Assembly (NCBI GenBank): GCA_025529335.1
Contig: JAMYHX010000106.1
Location: 1 to 64,000, forward strand
Length of the DNA stretch: 64,000 bases
Origin: Rhizopus sp. PT2906
Taxonomy: Eukaryota; Mucoromycota; Mucoromycetes; Mucorales; Rhizopodaceae
Reading direction: 5' to 3'
Within the stretch, counting starts at the first letter, position 1, and every line of letters begins with the position of its first letter. Shown piece by piece: positions 22,370-33,674 of this stretch. Under the pieces are notes generated by a model, which did not search any database, was not told the DNA's origin, and worked only from the letters and a program-made list of their open reading frames with translations. A program made the translations under genes and the position numbers.

Positions 22370-22370
22370 T
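22342..22370 (+). repeat. Poly-T tract, 29 bp
   Basis: Uninterrupted run of 29 T residues about 140 bp upstream of the channel gene start. Confidence 0.9.
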
Positions 22371-22513
22371 GTAAAGAGCCTATATCTCAGTTACAGGAAC
22401 CTTGTCTTTAAAAGGCCGACGCCAGTTCTAGTGTTTAAAAGATGTAAATGCTGCATAAACTCGTTTTTCTCTCTCTCTCTTTCTTTCTCTTTGCGCCAGT
22501 ATCTATCTTATAC

Positions 22514-25500
22514 ATGAGCTTGGAGAGAAGTGAAGAGGATATATTAAAAGATATTGAGCAAGGACAAGGATATGGAGCTACTCATCAAACAACTTCGTCT
22601 CCTCAAGTATCTGAGAGCATCACAAATAGAAAAAGACATCGCATGCAGCAAAGACAGTATAGACCAAAGATGCTAGTCGATTGTTTCCATCCGAGTGATA
22701 AGTCATTGAACAAAGCAAGACTTTCACCGGACCTTGTTTTACCCGCACTTGATCCAAGGTATGTAGGCTAGAAATAGACTGATAACAGTGTAGATTCATA
22801 CCTTGCAGTGCCAAAGAGGTCATTGAGTCAAAAAAGTCAAGGCATTCTTTTCCAAGACAGTCTCGTGTTAATCTCAGTACTGTTAGAGCAAAATATAGAA
22901 ATCAAAAGAGACTAGCGAGGTATTGCGTTGATAAACTATATTTTGCACTAGTACATTGACATGAATGGTAGATACTACTCACAAAACCAATCTTTAAGAG
23001 AGAGCATCAAATATTTTCTAGAGTTCAATCCTTATATCACAAGAATTAAAAATCTATTATTTGCAAAAAAGACAATCATACTCTTTGTGAGTAGAGTCCA
23101 AAAGTGCATCTAATATAGTGTTGACATGATATACTCTAGGTACATTTAGATCTCCTAGTTGATTTATTATTTTGTTTAGCATACCTTGTGGAGATGAAGG
23201 AAGAAAATACTCTTGACTTGGAGCCTCCATGGATGTATAGTTATCGATCATACAACTTGTGGTAAGTCAAAGGTATTTGTTGATAAGTTATATCACCTAA
23301 AAAGACGGCTGCTGCGCACGTAGGATTACATGCCTTGTATTTGCATACTGGGACTTGTGTTCATTTATCATCAGTATGTAAACAAATCATAAACAATGCA
23401 GTTATTTAATTGCTTGTACTAGGATTCTTTATTACGATGCACCCAATGTCAGTCATCTTCAGTTTTCGATGCCTTATTGAGTTATTAACAACGATACCAT
23501 TCCTGATATCAGTATATATCCCGAATGGACAGTTCCTATATGGTAAGGTCAAATGTTTACGAAATAAATCTCATTATAAACTCTATTTGGAACACAGTAC
23601 CTTACTTTGTTCGAAGCTGGGTTTTGCTATTAAGAATCAAGAGCGTCATGAAGATTAAGGTTAATCTACAAATAACAGGTAACTTCTTGTAAATAGCTAG
23701 CATACATTGTTTTTAACAAACAGCAGATAGACCTAGTGATCCGTTGAGTACCAAGTTGATCCATCTTGTCAGCACACTAATTGTATTGCTATATAATGGC
23801 ACATGTGCATTTCAATATACAGAAGCTACTTATGGACATGAAAGCTATACTATATTAGACTCCTTGTAAGAATAATCAGAGCTATAACGAAAAGAGACGC
23901 TAAACGATCACTAGATATGTTGTCATGGTCACTCTTTCAACTGTAGGATATGGAGGTAAAATGAATCCTGCCCAAAATGGTCAGCTGTATTGAGGCATTT
24001 TAAAATATAGACATTACACCAGATAACCAATGGAGTCGCGTTGTTATGATGCTACTGATTGTAATCGCACTGGTCGTACTTCCTGGACTCATCAGTGACG
24101 TATGTGATACCCTACAGAAAAGAAAAGGTAAACTAAAAAAAAAAATCGCGCGCGTAAACATCGCAGTGTGACAAATAACCCAAACTATATTTTAGAGGGA
24201 GAAGGTCATGTCAGTAAAGGATCTACGCCATTTATTCTTATTGTTGGATCATTTAAATTTGATCAAGTGGTTGAAATCCTCGATGGATTTCTAAACAAAG
24301 TAAGAAGAGAGAGATGACACTCTTGAAAGATGCTTATACATTTATAGGAAAGCGCTCAATTTCATCTCAATGTCGTATTTCTCGATATCAATAAACCCAC
24401 TGAGCAGTTAAAAATGATGGAACGTAACTCAATCTGGGGGCATCGTGTTCAATTCCTTCATGGTTCTGTTCTGGTAAGTCATAAAGATGGCCCATTTGTG
24501 TGTATACAAGCTGATAAAAATGGCTCGTGTAGGACGAGAAAACGCTGTTACGTGTGGTAAGTAGCTCAGTCTTTTAATAAATAACGCATTCATTTATAAA
24601 TTCATAGAACGCACGATACGCAGCAGCCATTTTCACATTATCAGGTAAATAAGGAAGAGAGTCATAATTGCTATTTGCTAACATGTTACACAGATCAAAA
24701 TGCACCAAACCCCTCAAAAGAAGATGAACGGAATACAGTTCGATTATGGTCACTTTACTGCCACACAGTAAGTCATGACGTGCCTATATACACATACAAT
24801 CTATCGCCGAGAACAGCCATATATCAGAAGGTTGCAAAGGAGATCATATGTGTAAGAGAGTTTAAACAGTATCTCTTGGCTATGAATTGTCGCTGTAGAG
24901 GAGCATCAACACTATTGACCAACCTGTTACATCAGAGACAGCCTATTAATAATTATGATGAAGGATGGCAAGCTCAGTTTGGTATGTAAGGCCAAAAGAT
25001 CAAGAATGTATTCTAACTGTCGCTGCTTCTACAGATGACGGCTCGTGTAATGAGATATATACAGGTAATGCACCTGCCTGTGTACGCGGCATAAGCTTTG
25101 GTCAAGCTTCATTATACTTGTTTGAGGAAGCTCAAGTTATTTTATTTGCTGTTAAAACGTTTTTACATTCAAAAAATGAGTATGAAATTCTGCTAAATCC
25201 AAGTAATTCGTATATCATTAAAGACACAGATGTTTGTGTCTATATCGCAGAGGGTCCTAGGGAAATTCGTGACCTTGAGAATCTGGTTTGTGTATTTTTT
25301 TCTAATGATATTTTGATTTGTAAGCTTACCTATTTAATTAGCCACCACCAAGGATATTTTATATTGCAGATAATGTACCAGTTATCAGAAAGAAACCCTT
25401 TGAAACGAATTCAGCAAATATTGGCGGCTGGTCACCCTCACGGCCCGTGGAGTACTGTTCATTTGCTTCAGGGAAAACTCACTATTTCACAATAGCCAAA

Positions 25501-26789
25501 TTGCCATCTAATAGGCATGCTATCCTTACTGGTAGCCGAGCACTCATCAAACGGATAGGCACTCGTGTGCCTTCAGCTGTATCTATGAATGAAGAAACTG
25601 ATACGTCTGTACCTCTCTGTTACTCACTCGTTGAGCCATTGCAGTTAGAAGACATTACTCTAGACTCAGCACAGGGTATGTCTGGACATATCCTAGTTTG
25701 TTTGCATCGTGAAGCAATCAATATGTTCAAATTTATCTATAACCTGCGTTCTCCTCATATCAAACCAGATGGTCTGCAGGATATCGTTTTACTCTGCCCA
25801 AACAAGCCTTCTCAAAAAATATTTCAGCTCATTAATACTTTTCCTAGAGTGTACTTTATTGAGGTAAATAGAACAGTTTATTACAAGGCATAATTTTCTC
25901 AATTCTTTATCTAGGGTAACTGCAGACAGCCAGAGGACTTGGTAAAAGCAGGAGCAAAGACAGCAAAACAAGTCGTTGTTATGAGGTACATTTTGAAAAA
26001 TACATTAATAGAAACCTCTTGAGAAAATAATATAATTGAGCAAATAGCGAAAAGGAATGTCTGGACGAGTATGAGCGTAATTCAGATAGCCCTGCAGTGT
26101 AAAAATAGTATTGTTTTATAAAGGTATACATCATCCTAATCTAGTGAATTTTAGAATGACAAGTCATATATTGGATCTTTTACTAGAAGAAAGACCAGCA
26201 TATGCATATACCATTGTCAACCTTGGTAAGATATACACACACATATGTCCAAACCTAGCTTACTTTGTACTGACTTTGCAAAGTTGAAAAAACGAATATC
26301 CGATTTATGCACTTGTTGCAAGGCAAAGACGTTGCTGAAGAGATTGACGTCTTCTACACTCCTGCTTATGCCGCAGGAGACGTAGTTGCCGACAGTCTGA
26401 TTAGCAATGTGCTTCTTAGTCAGACTTACTACAAACCAGATATTGTTTCCATCATCAAAACACTTTGTGGAATGCCCGGGCCATTGCATGATGGCTCAGC
26501 TGCTTACTTGTTATCAACTGACCCTGAGATTACAACAGCCACGGCAGCAGCCCGTTTAGCTCCGCACTTGACCAGCATTCCATTACCAGTAGAATTCATT
26601 GGCAGAAACTATGCTGAACTGTTCAAAGCACTGCTGTTGATGCATGAAATATTGGCCATTGGCTTATTTCGTGCCCCAGACGAAGCATTAGGCAATGAAC
26701 TCCCATTTGTTTATGCAAACCCGGTTCCCTCTCTCATCCTAAAAGAATCTGATAGGGTCTTTGTGTTCTCTCCTCCTGGATGGTTATAA
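22514..26789 (+). CDS. Slo/BK-like Ca2+-activated potassium channel alpha subunit
   Basis: Twenty-one exons join in phase: 22514-22758, 22809-22919, 22972-23086, 23140-23261, 23324-23373, 23423-23542, 23598-23678, 23727-23865, 23915-23955, 24011-24127, 24196-24299, 24348-24473, 24533-24556, 24608-24644, 24694-24981, 25035-25285, 25342-25863, 25915-25985, 26048-26098, 26155-26225, 26284-26789. Product ~1063 aa. Order: cytosolic N-terminus (~155 aa), S1-S3, an S4 with spaced Arg/Lys (RSWVLLLRIKSVMKIK), S5, pore loop VMVTLSTVGYGD (filter T337-D342), S6, then RCK1 (FILIVGSFKFDQVVEILDGF) and RCK2 (PDGLQDIVLLCPNKPSQKIF) as in BK channels. The block STLLTNLLHQ...NEIYTGNAPA matches the BK linker before RCK2. 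No clear S0 helix and no Asp-rich calcium bowl seen. Probably K+-selective and gated by voltage and/or a cytosolic ligand; the ligand is unknown. Confidence 0.85.
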
Positions 26790-26802
26790 AAAAAAACGTT
26801 AT

Positions 26803-28278
26803 TTATTGGATATGGTCAAGTGAACTATCGCCTAAAATAGCAATGGATGCGCCCAAACACCATCCTGTTTCGACGCCATTAATCTTTTTAGCAACAGTAA
26901 GGTATCGATCATTAGGGATTTCATATCCATATGATAAAAGTCTATAAATAAAAGATAAATCCAAGCACCATTCAGGACGATCTAATATTTCTTCCTTGAG
27001 TGCCACATCGGTCACATTGTCCAAATATGCGCCAGAACAGACAGATTCTGTAAGGGCTTCGAGTTCAGGTAAGCGGAAGGTGGCAGGTAATCCAAGAGGT
27101 TGTGTTCGGTCATGGAAATATGAAAAGATATAGATCGGACCGTGTTGGAATGATTCTGCAATGGGAGGTTGATAGATGCCATCAAATGAACAAGGAGATA
27201 GTTCACAATGTTTGTTCTTGTTGAGTGTCAAGTCAGTCAAGTTGACGCATTCAGCATATGAGCCCTTTCCGTTAAACTTGATGGGTTCAGTCACATCCTT
27301 GGTATATTCCCATAGCAAACCGCGAGGCAGACACGCATGACCATTGTCCTCAGATTGCATTACCATTGCTTGTTTATGAATCTTCTTTCGAGCCTCCATT
27401 AAACCGTATCCCAGATAAGAGTTTTGATAAAGCAGATAATCTTTACCATCAAAGTGAAGCACATATTTTGAGTCATGTTCGGGAAGTTCAGGAAGTGAAC
27501 CGTCCGGCAGTCTATCAGGTTCAAACACGATCTGAGTTGATCCTCCTCCAAGATCCAGTACGGCGGCAGTATGTCGTTGATTGTGGTTATCAAAGTTGCC
27601 AAGTAAGAAATTGACAGTAATCCAAGCAAAGACACCTTCATCTTTACCGTCCATAATGGATACGTCAATCACAGGGAAGGGATATTCAGCAAGATGTGAT
27701 CGAACTGCAGCCAAGATGGCTTCACTCTTTTGTTCTCCAAGTAAACGTAGACCAGCTGTTGCTTTTACTGCAATAGGTGTCTTTTTCTGAAGCGATTTAG
27801 GTACTACTTGAAGAGCATCTTGCATCAGCGTATCCAAGGATTCGGCAGCCTTTTTAGGTTCATCGGCAAAGGCGGATAAGCCAGGAATGGTTTGTGTGAA
27901 TAATTCTTCTTCTTCTAAAGTAACAGGATCGCTCTTGGTACATTGGTGAAATCTGTAAACATGAATGCGAGATCCAGTTGATCCAGCATCTATCATCAGG
28001 GCATACTTTTGACAAGAAGGAATGGGTGCTGCAGGTTCTATTGACTAGGTTTAGCGAGCGCTATCTTTTTCCGTGTGTTTATATATCTTACTTGAAGCAA
28101 ATGTATCTAGAATATTTGGATAACGATAAAATACAACAGCGGCAATGACACCAAGTAAGGCAAATACGATTCGAACAGAGGCAAGTGATTGCTTAGTTTG
28201 TCCTTTTGTTGCTGCTGCCTTTCTTAACTGTTCATAAGGTGTCTTTAATCTTGAACCTGGTTGTTTCTTGGGTGGCAT
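26803..28278 (-). CDS. GDA1: Golgi guanosine-diphosphatase (GDA1/CD39 family)
   Basis: Hydrolyses GDP to GMP in the Golgi lumen so that GDP-mannose can be imported for glycosylation. Two exons (28278-28092, 28037-26803), 473 aa. A basic cytosolic N-terminus is followed by one membrane anchor near residues 38-52 (VRIVFALLGVIAAVVFYRY), making a type II protein. All apyrase-conserved regions are present: DAGSTGSRIHVYRF, ATAGLRLL, DGKDEGVFAWITVNFLLG, VLDLGGGSTQIVFE and the late GWCLGASI. The stop codon is 13 bp from the stop of the convergent channel gene. Confidence 0.93.
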
Positions 28279-28457
28279 TGCTGTTCAACAGGTTAAAAAA
28301 AAAAAAAAATAGTGATAGTAATTTATACAAGAATAAAAAAAGAAGGAGTTTATTATGATTATCTCTGTATGCAAGTATAAATATTTATAGAAAGCATTCA
28401 AAGCCGGTTTCGGATAAACAAGTTGACGTTTTACCGAGTTTAATAATAGTTTCTATA

Positions 28458-30577
28458 TTAACATTGCTTCCAAGCAGTTTTTGCAAACTCAATCCACATC
28501 GTACTGCTTGTAAAAGTAGAATAAGTCGTATTGGCCTTCCATGTTTGATCTGTCAAGTTAAATAGTAAACTTCTCAATTGATTATCGAAAAAGTCAAGAT
28601 AGACGATATCAACTAACACGGAGTTGTTTTGAGTGTTGGGTAGGTCTGAGGCAACATAAGCAGGGGAAGGGTAGTAAGGAAGAGGGATATGGGGCGTATC
28701 ATCACCTAAAGAACCGGAAGATTTTAGTTCCGACCAAGTAAGGGGAAATTCGGCAATATCATCAAACTTACCACCAGTTCCGTAGTCATCCTTTGTGACG
28801 TATCCAAGAGTAAGTTTAGTCTTATTAGCTGTATGGAATTGTTGTACATGAGTATTCAATCCATGGGGCCAAATTGAACGTTTTTTCATCTCTCCTTCAT
28901 GGTTCAGGGCAGGCAAGACTTTGCGAGCAACAGATAATGGAACGTCAAAGATAGCATAGAACTTGTCTTCAAAAGGCGAAAGTTGGTACATGTTGCTGAG
29001 TGTAAATGGACCCTTATAGACGTCATATCGCACACCACCTGAATTATACAAGAAATAAGGGGTATTTGGACGGCTATGGTCAGCCACTACTTTGGGCATG
29101 ACTTCTTGTGTGATTAGGCGGAATACACTTGAGTTATCACTAACAGGAACAGCAGATAATGGATAGGTTTGAGGTGCGCATCCCAAAAGTTCGGATAACT
29201 GAAACTTTTTGCGAAGTTTTTGGATCTTTTCAGTCATTTTCTTACCAATGCGTGTATCAAATGTCTTTTCCTTGCCGTCAACAGAATGGAAGATGTAAGT
29301 AGGTCTGTTTTGATCCAAGTAACGTCTGTTGAAAGTAAGGTTTCCTGCTGGCTTGGAGAGCCCCTATGGATTTTTGATGAGCTAATGAAAAGTTCAACGG
29401 TTAAGCTTACCTCAATAGAAAAGAAGCCAATTGTTTCCAAGTATCTACCAGATTCAATACCTGCAGCACGATTATCATATTGAACAAAGTCTCTGATATG
29501 TCTATAAGCAAGTTGAGATTATACTGTTCAAAATCTATGAAGCTATCTCTTACGTATGACCGCCCAGAACAGCAATAGGAGTAGTTGGGTGGATAGCACG
29601 AATAGCCTTGATGATATGGTGAAATTCATCAAATCGAATACCAATGTGACCAATGAGAGTGATAATATCTGGCTTATATGCTCGTAAAGACTGGTTAAAC
29701 CAAGGCTGGCGAATTTCGTTCTCAACAAGATTGACGACAGACATATCACCGTTGCCCTTGAAATTGAACAAAAAGCCATAAGCAAGAACACGTGTGCCAA
29801 ATTCGCCCTTGAAATAAGTAAATTTGTTGCTAAGTGAATAGAGGGTGAGCCTAGATACCTTAATGATTTTTTCTTCTTTACCCTATTTGAACTGTCTTGT
29901 TATTATGTAAATCCTTAAAGTAAACATTAGCAGCCAAATAGCGATCCTTCCAGTGAGGAATAAAGTTTTTGATAGTATCCACGGTAATGTTGTTGACTAT
30001 AAAATATGTTTATAAAATGCGATTGTAGTATACAAGTCTTTCTACCATAAAGCTCATGATTTCCAATTGTTAAAAGATCATAAGGTATGTTTGTGAGAAG
30101 AGGTTGAGACACTTCACCTCTTGGATCCGTAATGTCACTCAATCCATCACCTATCAATTTTGTTTAAGTCATTCCCATTTTCTCACTAAATATTGTCATG
30201 ACTACCATCATGTGTGTCACCAGTGTCTACGATGAATAAGTCCTTCTTAAGCTTTCGAGCTTTTTCTTTCATTCTGACAGTAAAAGAATAGAAATCACCC
30301 AGATCACCATTGTATGAGCCTTCAAGGACATGCCCCTGAAAAAAAAAAAATACAAAATTAATAATTATTAAACTTATCAGCAATCTGTTGACTATACCTC
30401 AAGCCAACCATGAGTATCAGTGGTATGAATAAAGTTAACATCGCCCCATACTAAGGGTCTAAGAGGAGGCAACTCTGGTGATTTGACAGCATCTTTTTGT
30501 TGACGTTTGTCAATGACATGGCCACTAACTGAATGAGATAGCAGTAATCCTGCTATCACCAAAGTAGAGTATAGCAT
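28458..30577 (-). CDS. Secreted calcineurin-like phosphoesterase / 5'-nucleotidase family (yeast YHR202W-like)
   Basis: Eight exons (30577-30398, 30335-30206, 30150-30046, 29996-29926, 29882-29859, 29807-29554, 29501-29411, 29363-28458), 586 aa. A signal peptide (LYSTLVIAGLLLSHSVSG) leads the chain. Metal-binding motifs of the metallophosphatase fold follow in order: TTDTHGWLE, VDTGDTHDG, TIGNHELY, IGHIG and VLGGHTHIRD. The C-terminal 300 residues have the 5'-nucleotidase-like second domain (YFLYNSGGVRYDVYKGPFT). Likely vacuolar or extracellular. Substrate not predictable from sequence. Exon 5 codes for only 8 residues, and its upstream intron (44 nt, donor GTTTAC) is the weakest junction; without it an in-frame stop appears. 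Confidence 0.85.
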
Positions 30578-30621
30578 AATGTGATAAGCAGTTATAAAGA
30601 AGAGAAAAATGAGCTATTTGC

Positions 30622-30631
30622 TTTTATATGT
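30622..30631 (-). promoter_or_regulatory. TATA-like box of the phosphoesterase gene
   Basis: Minus strand reads CATATAAAAG about 45 bp before the start codon. Confidence 0.45.
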
Positions 30632-30639
30632 TTCGAGCA

Positions 30640-32050
30640 ATGAACAGGGACAAATGTATTGAATATGGTTTTTCGTTCGGCGAAGGAAATTTTTTGGTGT
30701 TCCCCCTTTGTCTCACCCTTTACTTTTTTTTTTTTTTCATAAACAGATCATCTTTGGTTTACAACCCAAGATAACAACTTTTACGCAATAGAAGTAGTAG
30801 ATCGTCATCATGCATGAGTTAAACAGAGAGTAATGCACCCTTTTCTTTCTTATTCTTTTTCTTATCTCCGTAATAAAAGTTTAACCAAATGTACAGATAA
30901 AGTGACACAAATCAACATAGAAAAAAAAAGGCAGAGTAAATAGAAATCTCTATAAATCTCACGTTGGTTTCGTAAATAATTTCATAGAATAGGAAAGAAA
31001 GGGAAGGTTTTAGTTTTATGAGAGTACAAAAATAAGCAAGGGTTCCCATTAATCCATTTCATTCTCTTATGCTAAATCAAGAAAATTATTCCTTATTAAG
31101 CCATACGGCCGTTGAGATACTAAGCATATGTATAAAAGGTCTTTACGCGTCACTTAAAGTGACCAGCCTTGAAACATAAACAAAAACAGCAGATCAAGTC
31201 ATTCTTAAAAACAATATTTATTTATCAAAGATTATTCCCAAAAGCTTAAAAGAGAAGAAAAAAAAGGGTCAGCAACGATGCCAAAAGACTTTTACAGATT
31301 CTGATTGCTGCTGTGACGACATTCTTCAGGTCGGCTATTGACCATCAGAACAAGGGACCAGGCACCCATAAGAGCTATCAGATCATTAAACACCAAGCAG
31401 TAGCAGACGTACCGTTGGAGCATGCATTAGCTGAGTCTTGTCAATTGACAACTAGCTTATGTACCCCTTTGCGTCTGCCAGACAGCAGGAAGCATAATCA
31501 ACAATCTGTCACAGCTGTGATCTTAGAAACTAACTCCCAACTAACTACTAGCCCCCTGTAAAGATTCCAATCGAATGTCCCATAACTCTCCTTTTGGCTG
31601 CTTGAAAGCCTTCCAGTTGAGTGATGAAACGAACGACCGTTGTCAGCCCAGGACACGTATTGAACATCGCAGAAAGAGATTGCATAGAAATCCTTGAACA
31701 CACAATCATCGCCTTGCTGAATAAGTTTATAAAAACATACCTTGACTAAAGAGAGCAACCAAAGAGAGTATAAGAAAAAAAAAGAAAAGAAAGAAGGATA
31801 AAGGCAAGTTTCCCCTCTTTTTATACCTCTTTTTTAGTAATGTGAAGTTATCAAAAGTTCAAACGCTTGGAAATAGGTTCCATGAAAAAAAAGCCTTACG
31901 TGACACTAGACCATACCAAAAATGGAAAACATTTAATCTATGCACACTTCTTTCTCTTTTCCCCTTAGATAAAGGGAGTTACTTTTTAGCAAAGAAAGTG
32001 CATTGTTACCCATTAGAACACAACAAGTCTTTTGCTTTTAAAAAGTTTTT
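30640..32050. other. Intergenic, possible non-coding transcript
   Basis: No supported protein gene. On the minus strand a good TATA-type box (TATAAAAAGAGG, about 31817-31828) is followed by a pyrimidine-rich leader, a GTATGT donor near 31737 and an acceptor CAG near 31718. The following exon-like sequence offers only short ORFs in two frames with no recognised motif. A non-coding or short-peptide transcript is possible. Confidence 0.35.
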
Positions 32051-32054
32051 CTTT

Positions 32055-32362
32055 GAGAAAATTAACACTCCATTATTCAAATCAAGATTGTTTGCTACAC
32101 AAGGTATAATATTCCTGAGAAAAGGGTTCATTGTCAATAAAATAATACATGTATGAATAGAATTTACCCTTCAGGCAATTCTTTAAAAGTAACATGTTGC
32201 TACAACAATGATCAGTAAGCATTGAGCTACATTATACATTCAGCTTACATCAATGAGTCTCCTCTGTTCAGCTTCGTCTTTTGGAAGCCAATAAGCCGAA
32301 GTTGGAACCTGATGAAACTCTCTTTCTGATATTATAGGTGACATTTGTTCATCTTCTTTCAT
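32055..32362 (-). pseudogene. Truncated methyltransferase paralogue
   Basis: Decayed copy of the methyltransferase family seen at 17969-19185. Exon 1 (32362-32249) reads SEREFHQVPTSAYWLPKDEA and ends in phase 0 at a GTAAGC donor. Exon 2 (32199-32168) is 32 nt, the same length as in the intact gene, reading QHVTFKELPEG. Exon 3 starts at 32114 after TTTTCTCAG with NIIPCVANNLDLNNGVLI, aligning to NILSSVTKNLDFNKELTV, and then loses all similarity before the SAM-binding Gly motif. The catalytic domain is absent. Confidence 0.75.
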
Positions 32363-32369
32363 TTATCCT

Positions 32370-32835
32370 TTTAATTCTTTATATGTTGATAATAATGAAC
32401 TAAATACAAGAATATTTGATTCTGTTTATATTTAACCTTGGGGATGACTGTTCGCCCTAAATTGTCCTTCAGTTAGCCAAGTATGGAAAGAAGGATTTGA
32501 ATAATGAAATAAAGTCTGACAACTTTACAATAAAATCAGTATGCGCACTTTTTCGACCTGTGTAGAGCAAGTTTCTTTTTTGTTTTGAAAGCATGATATT
32601 TTTATATCAAAATTTATTTATCAAAGAGAGAAAAAGAGAGAGATATGTAATTCGGCTATATTTAAAGGCATGAATGTGTGTATATGTTTATATGTTCAGC
32701 AAATGATGCAAAAAAAAAAAGGAAAGACTGAAAAGAAAGGATATCATGTACGATATGAATGCAAAATGCGAATGGAATATATAGTATATGTAGTGGGGGG
32801 TATGAGCAAACAGAAGGTCCTTGATACTTATTTAT
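32370..32835. other. Intergenic, nothing recognised
   Basis: AT-rich with A-runs and (GA)-rich patches; no supported exon. Confidence 0.5.
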
Positions 32836-32837
32836 GT

Positions 32838-33670
32838 TCACATCGTTGAGTCTGCTGCTATCTTGCCTTTTCGTTTTGTATTAAAACGAGGCGGTGATAA
32901 TGTACGAATCATACGCATCTTTCCTGAATTGAGTATCACTTTTTTCTTTGCTGGCATTTCTTCATCCTGTAATTCACCCAAAGTGATCTCTTGTAATGGT
33001 AATCTCTGTTCTGTCGTTGATCGTTTAACCCATGTCTTGTTATTGTTCACATTCAATGACTGAGGTGGTTTATTCTCTACATCATTGGGCTGCCTTTGAT
33101 CCACTAGTTCGGAAAGTTCATTTTGAGTATTATTGTCGTGGTATATGCGATATAACCACATGTCGCTAGGATCATAATGTTTATCTACAAGGTCATCGTC
33201 CTCATCGTCAAATAATGATCGTCTTGTGGGTGGACTGAGTGATAACATTGAGTCTTCAAACTTGGTATAAAATCGATTGGTAGGTGATGTAGACATGGGA
33301 CATAGACCTGATGAGAATAAGTCGCCGTCATCTGATTCCTCTTCTTCTTCTGAAAAAGATAGTTCCTAGTAGTAAGTTAGCTCATTGTATTGTTCATTAT
33401 CCCTATATTCATTCTTACTCTCTTCTTTTCAAGTATACCAATCTTGTCTTGACTCAGGAACATGTCAAGGTTAGGATGAGCCACGTTTTCTTCACGGTTT
33501 GATGCTTCCATCAAGCGTTCTTGAAATGATTTTACAGGTCGCTGTAATGTATCTGTACGGCTTATTGACATACGTGATAGTCTGGTGCATGGAGTAAAAG
33601 ATTGGTATGGCTGTGGCTGAATAGTTGGCCTTTCAGGTGTCTTTGGACAAAGATATTGTTGACTTGACAT
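32838..33670 (-). CDS. Low-complexity protein, unknown function
   Basis: Two exons (33670-33419, 33365-32838), 259 aa, no membrane segment. Not recognised. The N-terminus has several S/T-P sites (CPKTPERP, FTPCTRL), then a helical stretch KSFQERLMEASNREENVAH; an acidic run SEEEEESDDGD follows. Farther on are SLSPPTRRSLFDDEDDD and a basic C-terminus MRMIRTLSPPRFNTKRKGK, which could be a nuclear localisation signal. Multiple CDK-type S/T-P sites suggest a phospho-regulated nuclear protein, which is inference. Confidence 0.65.
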
Positions 33671-33674
33671 GTTT

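Noticed and set aside
22155..22513. N-terminal extension of the channel upstream of 22514
   Set aside because: The open frame runs through the 29-T tract (poly-Phe) and has no convincing start; the ATG at 22514 begins a normal soluble N-terminus.
30383..30392. Reading the phosphoesterase signal-peptide exon and the next exon as separate genes
   Set aside because: The exons join in phase to give HGWLE-GHVLEGSYNGDLG, continuous with the metallophosphatase fold.
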